A stretch of DNA of 5,574 nt, taken from CAZZBK01 sp964652155 (GTDB lineage: Bacteria > Planctomycetota > Planctomycetia > Pirellulales > PNKZ01). Below the pieces are notes generated by a model. It did no database searches. It saw nothing but the letters and a program-made list of their open reading frames with translations, and was not told the DNA's origin. Below, in pieces: positions 4,710-5,574 of the stretch (position 1 is the first letter of the stretch; every line of letters starts with the position of its first letter). The position numbers and the translations under genes are program-made. Location of the stretch: NCBI GenBank assembly GCA_964652155.1, contig CAZZBK010000234.1, positions 1 through 5,574 of the forward strand, in the 5' to 3' direction.

Positions 4710-5574
4710 CTACGGCCGCTTGGCGGCCAGGCGGACGTCGTCGACGAACAGCTCGCCGGTGGCCCCAAACAGGCCCACTCGGGCGATGGCATGGGCCGAC
4801 TTGACGGGCACACTGATCGTCTCGCGCTCCAGTTGCCAGTCGAACGAGCCGCGCCAGGGGCCCATGAATCGCTCGCCGACCGTGTTCTGGTTCTCGTCAT
4901 AAAAGGTGATCGCTAGCACCGGCAACTGCGTGCTCGCTTGACCGGGCCGGATCATGTTCCCCTTGATCCGCAACGAGACGTCGAGCTGCGAGACCTTGCG
5001 GCCGTCGATCGCGAACGCCTGGAGCATCTGGCTCCCACGGCCCGCTTCGAGGTTATTGAAGCCCGCGTGACGCTTCCCTTCGGGCGATAGTGGATCGTCG
5101 ATGACTTGAGCCTGCCGCACGTAATGCCAGCCGACGGGCACGGTCGCGTTCCCTTCGCTGGCGGTTTCCTCGAAGCTGCCGTTGACGAGCGTGGGTCGCA
5201 GGGGGTCGGGCTTCACCTGACGCTGAGCCTCGGCCGTGCCGGTCATCGGAACAAACAGCGTGGGGCGCAGCGCTTCCTTCTCGAGTTGGCCGTCCTTCTT
5301 CTTGAACAGATACAGCGTCTGCTGGTAACGCTGCCCGACGGGGACAATCATCCGTCCCCCTTCCTTGAGCTGATCGACGAGCGGCTGCGGAACGTTCTCG
5401 GGCGAGCAGGTGACAATGATCTTGTCAAAGGGCGCGTGCTCGGGCCAGCCAAGAAAGCCGTCGCCGATTTTTGTCGTCACGTTCGGGTACTTCAGCTTCT
5501 TGAGCACCTGCGCGGCGGTCTTGCCCAGCGGTTCGACGATCTCGATCGAGTACACTTCCTTGGCCAGCGGGCTG
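4710..5574 (-). CDS. Protein-L-isoaspartate O-methyltransferase with C-terminal jelly-roll-like domain, 5'-partial
   Basis: PCMT enzymes use S-adenosylmethionine to methylate isoaspartyl residues and start their repair. The frame is open to the right edge, so the N-terminal part with the glycine-rich SAM motif is outside. Residues are numbered from the GTG valine at 5555, which is internal. SPLAKEVYSIEIVEPLG carries the acidic motif after the SAM loop. VTTKIGDGFLGWPEHAPFDK, then IIVTC (26-50), and LKEGGRMIVPVG (63-74) match E. coli Pcm motifs; FVPMTG (101-106) corresponds to the end of the usual enzyme. A further 175 residues follow, beginning LVNGSFEE at 123-130, with PVGWHYV, strands LDVSLRIKG, PVLAITFYDE and ISVPVKSAHAIARVGLFG, and the closing ELFVDDVRLA. 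That pattern resembles CBM4/9-type galactose-binding-like folds. Stop is TAG at 4712-4710. PCMT is secure. The extension fold is inferred and its ligand unknown. Confidence 0.88.
   Translation of the reverse strand, partial: SPLAKEVYSIEIVEPLGKTAAQVLKKLKYPNVTTKIGDGFLGWPEHAPFDKIIVTCSPENVPQPLVDQLKEGGRMIVPVGQRYQQTLYLFKKKDGQLEKEALRPTLFVPMTGTAEAQRQVKPDPLRPTLVNGSFEETASEGNATVPVGWHYVRQAQVIDDPLSPEGKRHAGFNNLEAGRGSQMLQAFAIDGRKVSQLDVSLRIKGNMIRPGQASTQLPVLAITFYDENQNTVGERFMGPWRGSFDWQLERETISVPVKSAHAIARVGLFGATGELFVDDVRLAAKRP

Overview
The window looks like a chromosomal segment of a planctomycete, probably Pirellulales-like. No single marker proves this. The inference rests on a secreted protein with two copies of the planctomycete-specific TIGR03000 domain, an HTTM membrane protein paired with a short anchored partner, moderately high GC, and large palindromic intergenic elements. 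No tRNA, rRNA or CRISPR array is present.

Left part (1-1525) is an accessory region. An integron-type tyrosine recombinase (IntI) runs rightward from the left edge. Its extreme N-terminus, and any attI site or cassette array beyond it, lie outside the window. Downstream are two complex palindromes (1051-1103 and 1105-1144). Next comes the decayed 5' end of an insertion-sequence transposase on the minus strand (1102-1405), with a one-base frameshift and a 9-bp tandem duplication. Its leader (1402-1469) can form two hairpins whose loops are complementary across the Shine-Dalgarno sequence. Terminator-like hairpins facing opposite ways (1444-1474 and 1496-1525) separate this region from the genes to the right.

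Middle part (1527-3055) is a two-gene minus-strand operon with an ATGA overlap. A 205-aa protein with one predicted membrane helix is followed by a 304-aa HTTM protein related to vitamin K-dependent gamma-carboxylase. The pair probably works together at the cytoplasmic membrane, but the substrate is unknown. The 362-bp gap upstream holds a three-way-junction palindrome (3126-3176) and a perfect 11-bp stem-loop (3307-3342) that may end the next transcription unit.

Right part (3418-5574), also minus strand, encodes a secreted protein with a Sec signal, 16 SSGG repeats and two TIGR03000 domains. It is followed at the right edge by the C-terminal part of a protein-L-isoaspartate O-methyltransferase. 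That protein continues into a 175-residue C-terminal extension that looks like a carbohydrate-binding-type jelly roll.

The points most worth following are the integrase and its off-window array, the intact lysine in the HTTM carboxylase-like motif, the methyltransferase fusion, the SSGG/TIGR03000 surface protein and the structured repeats.
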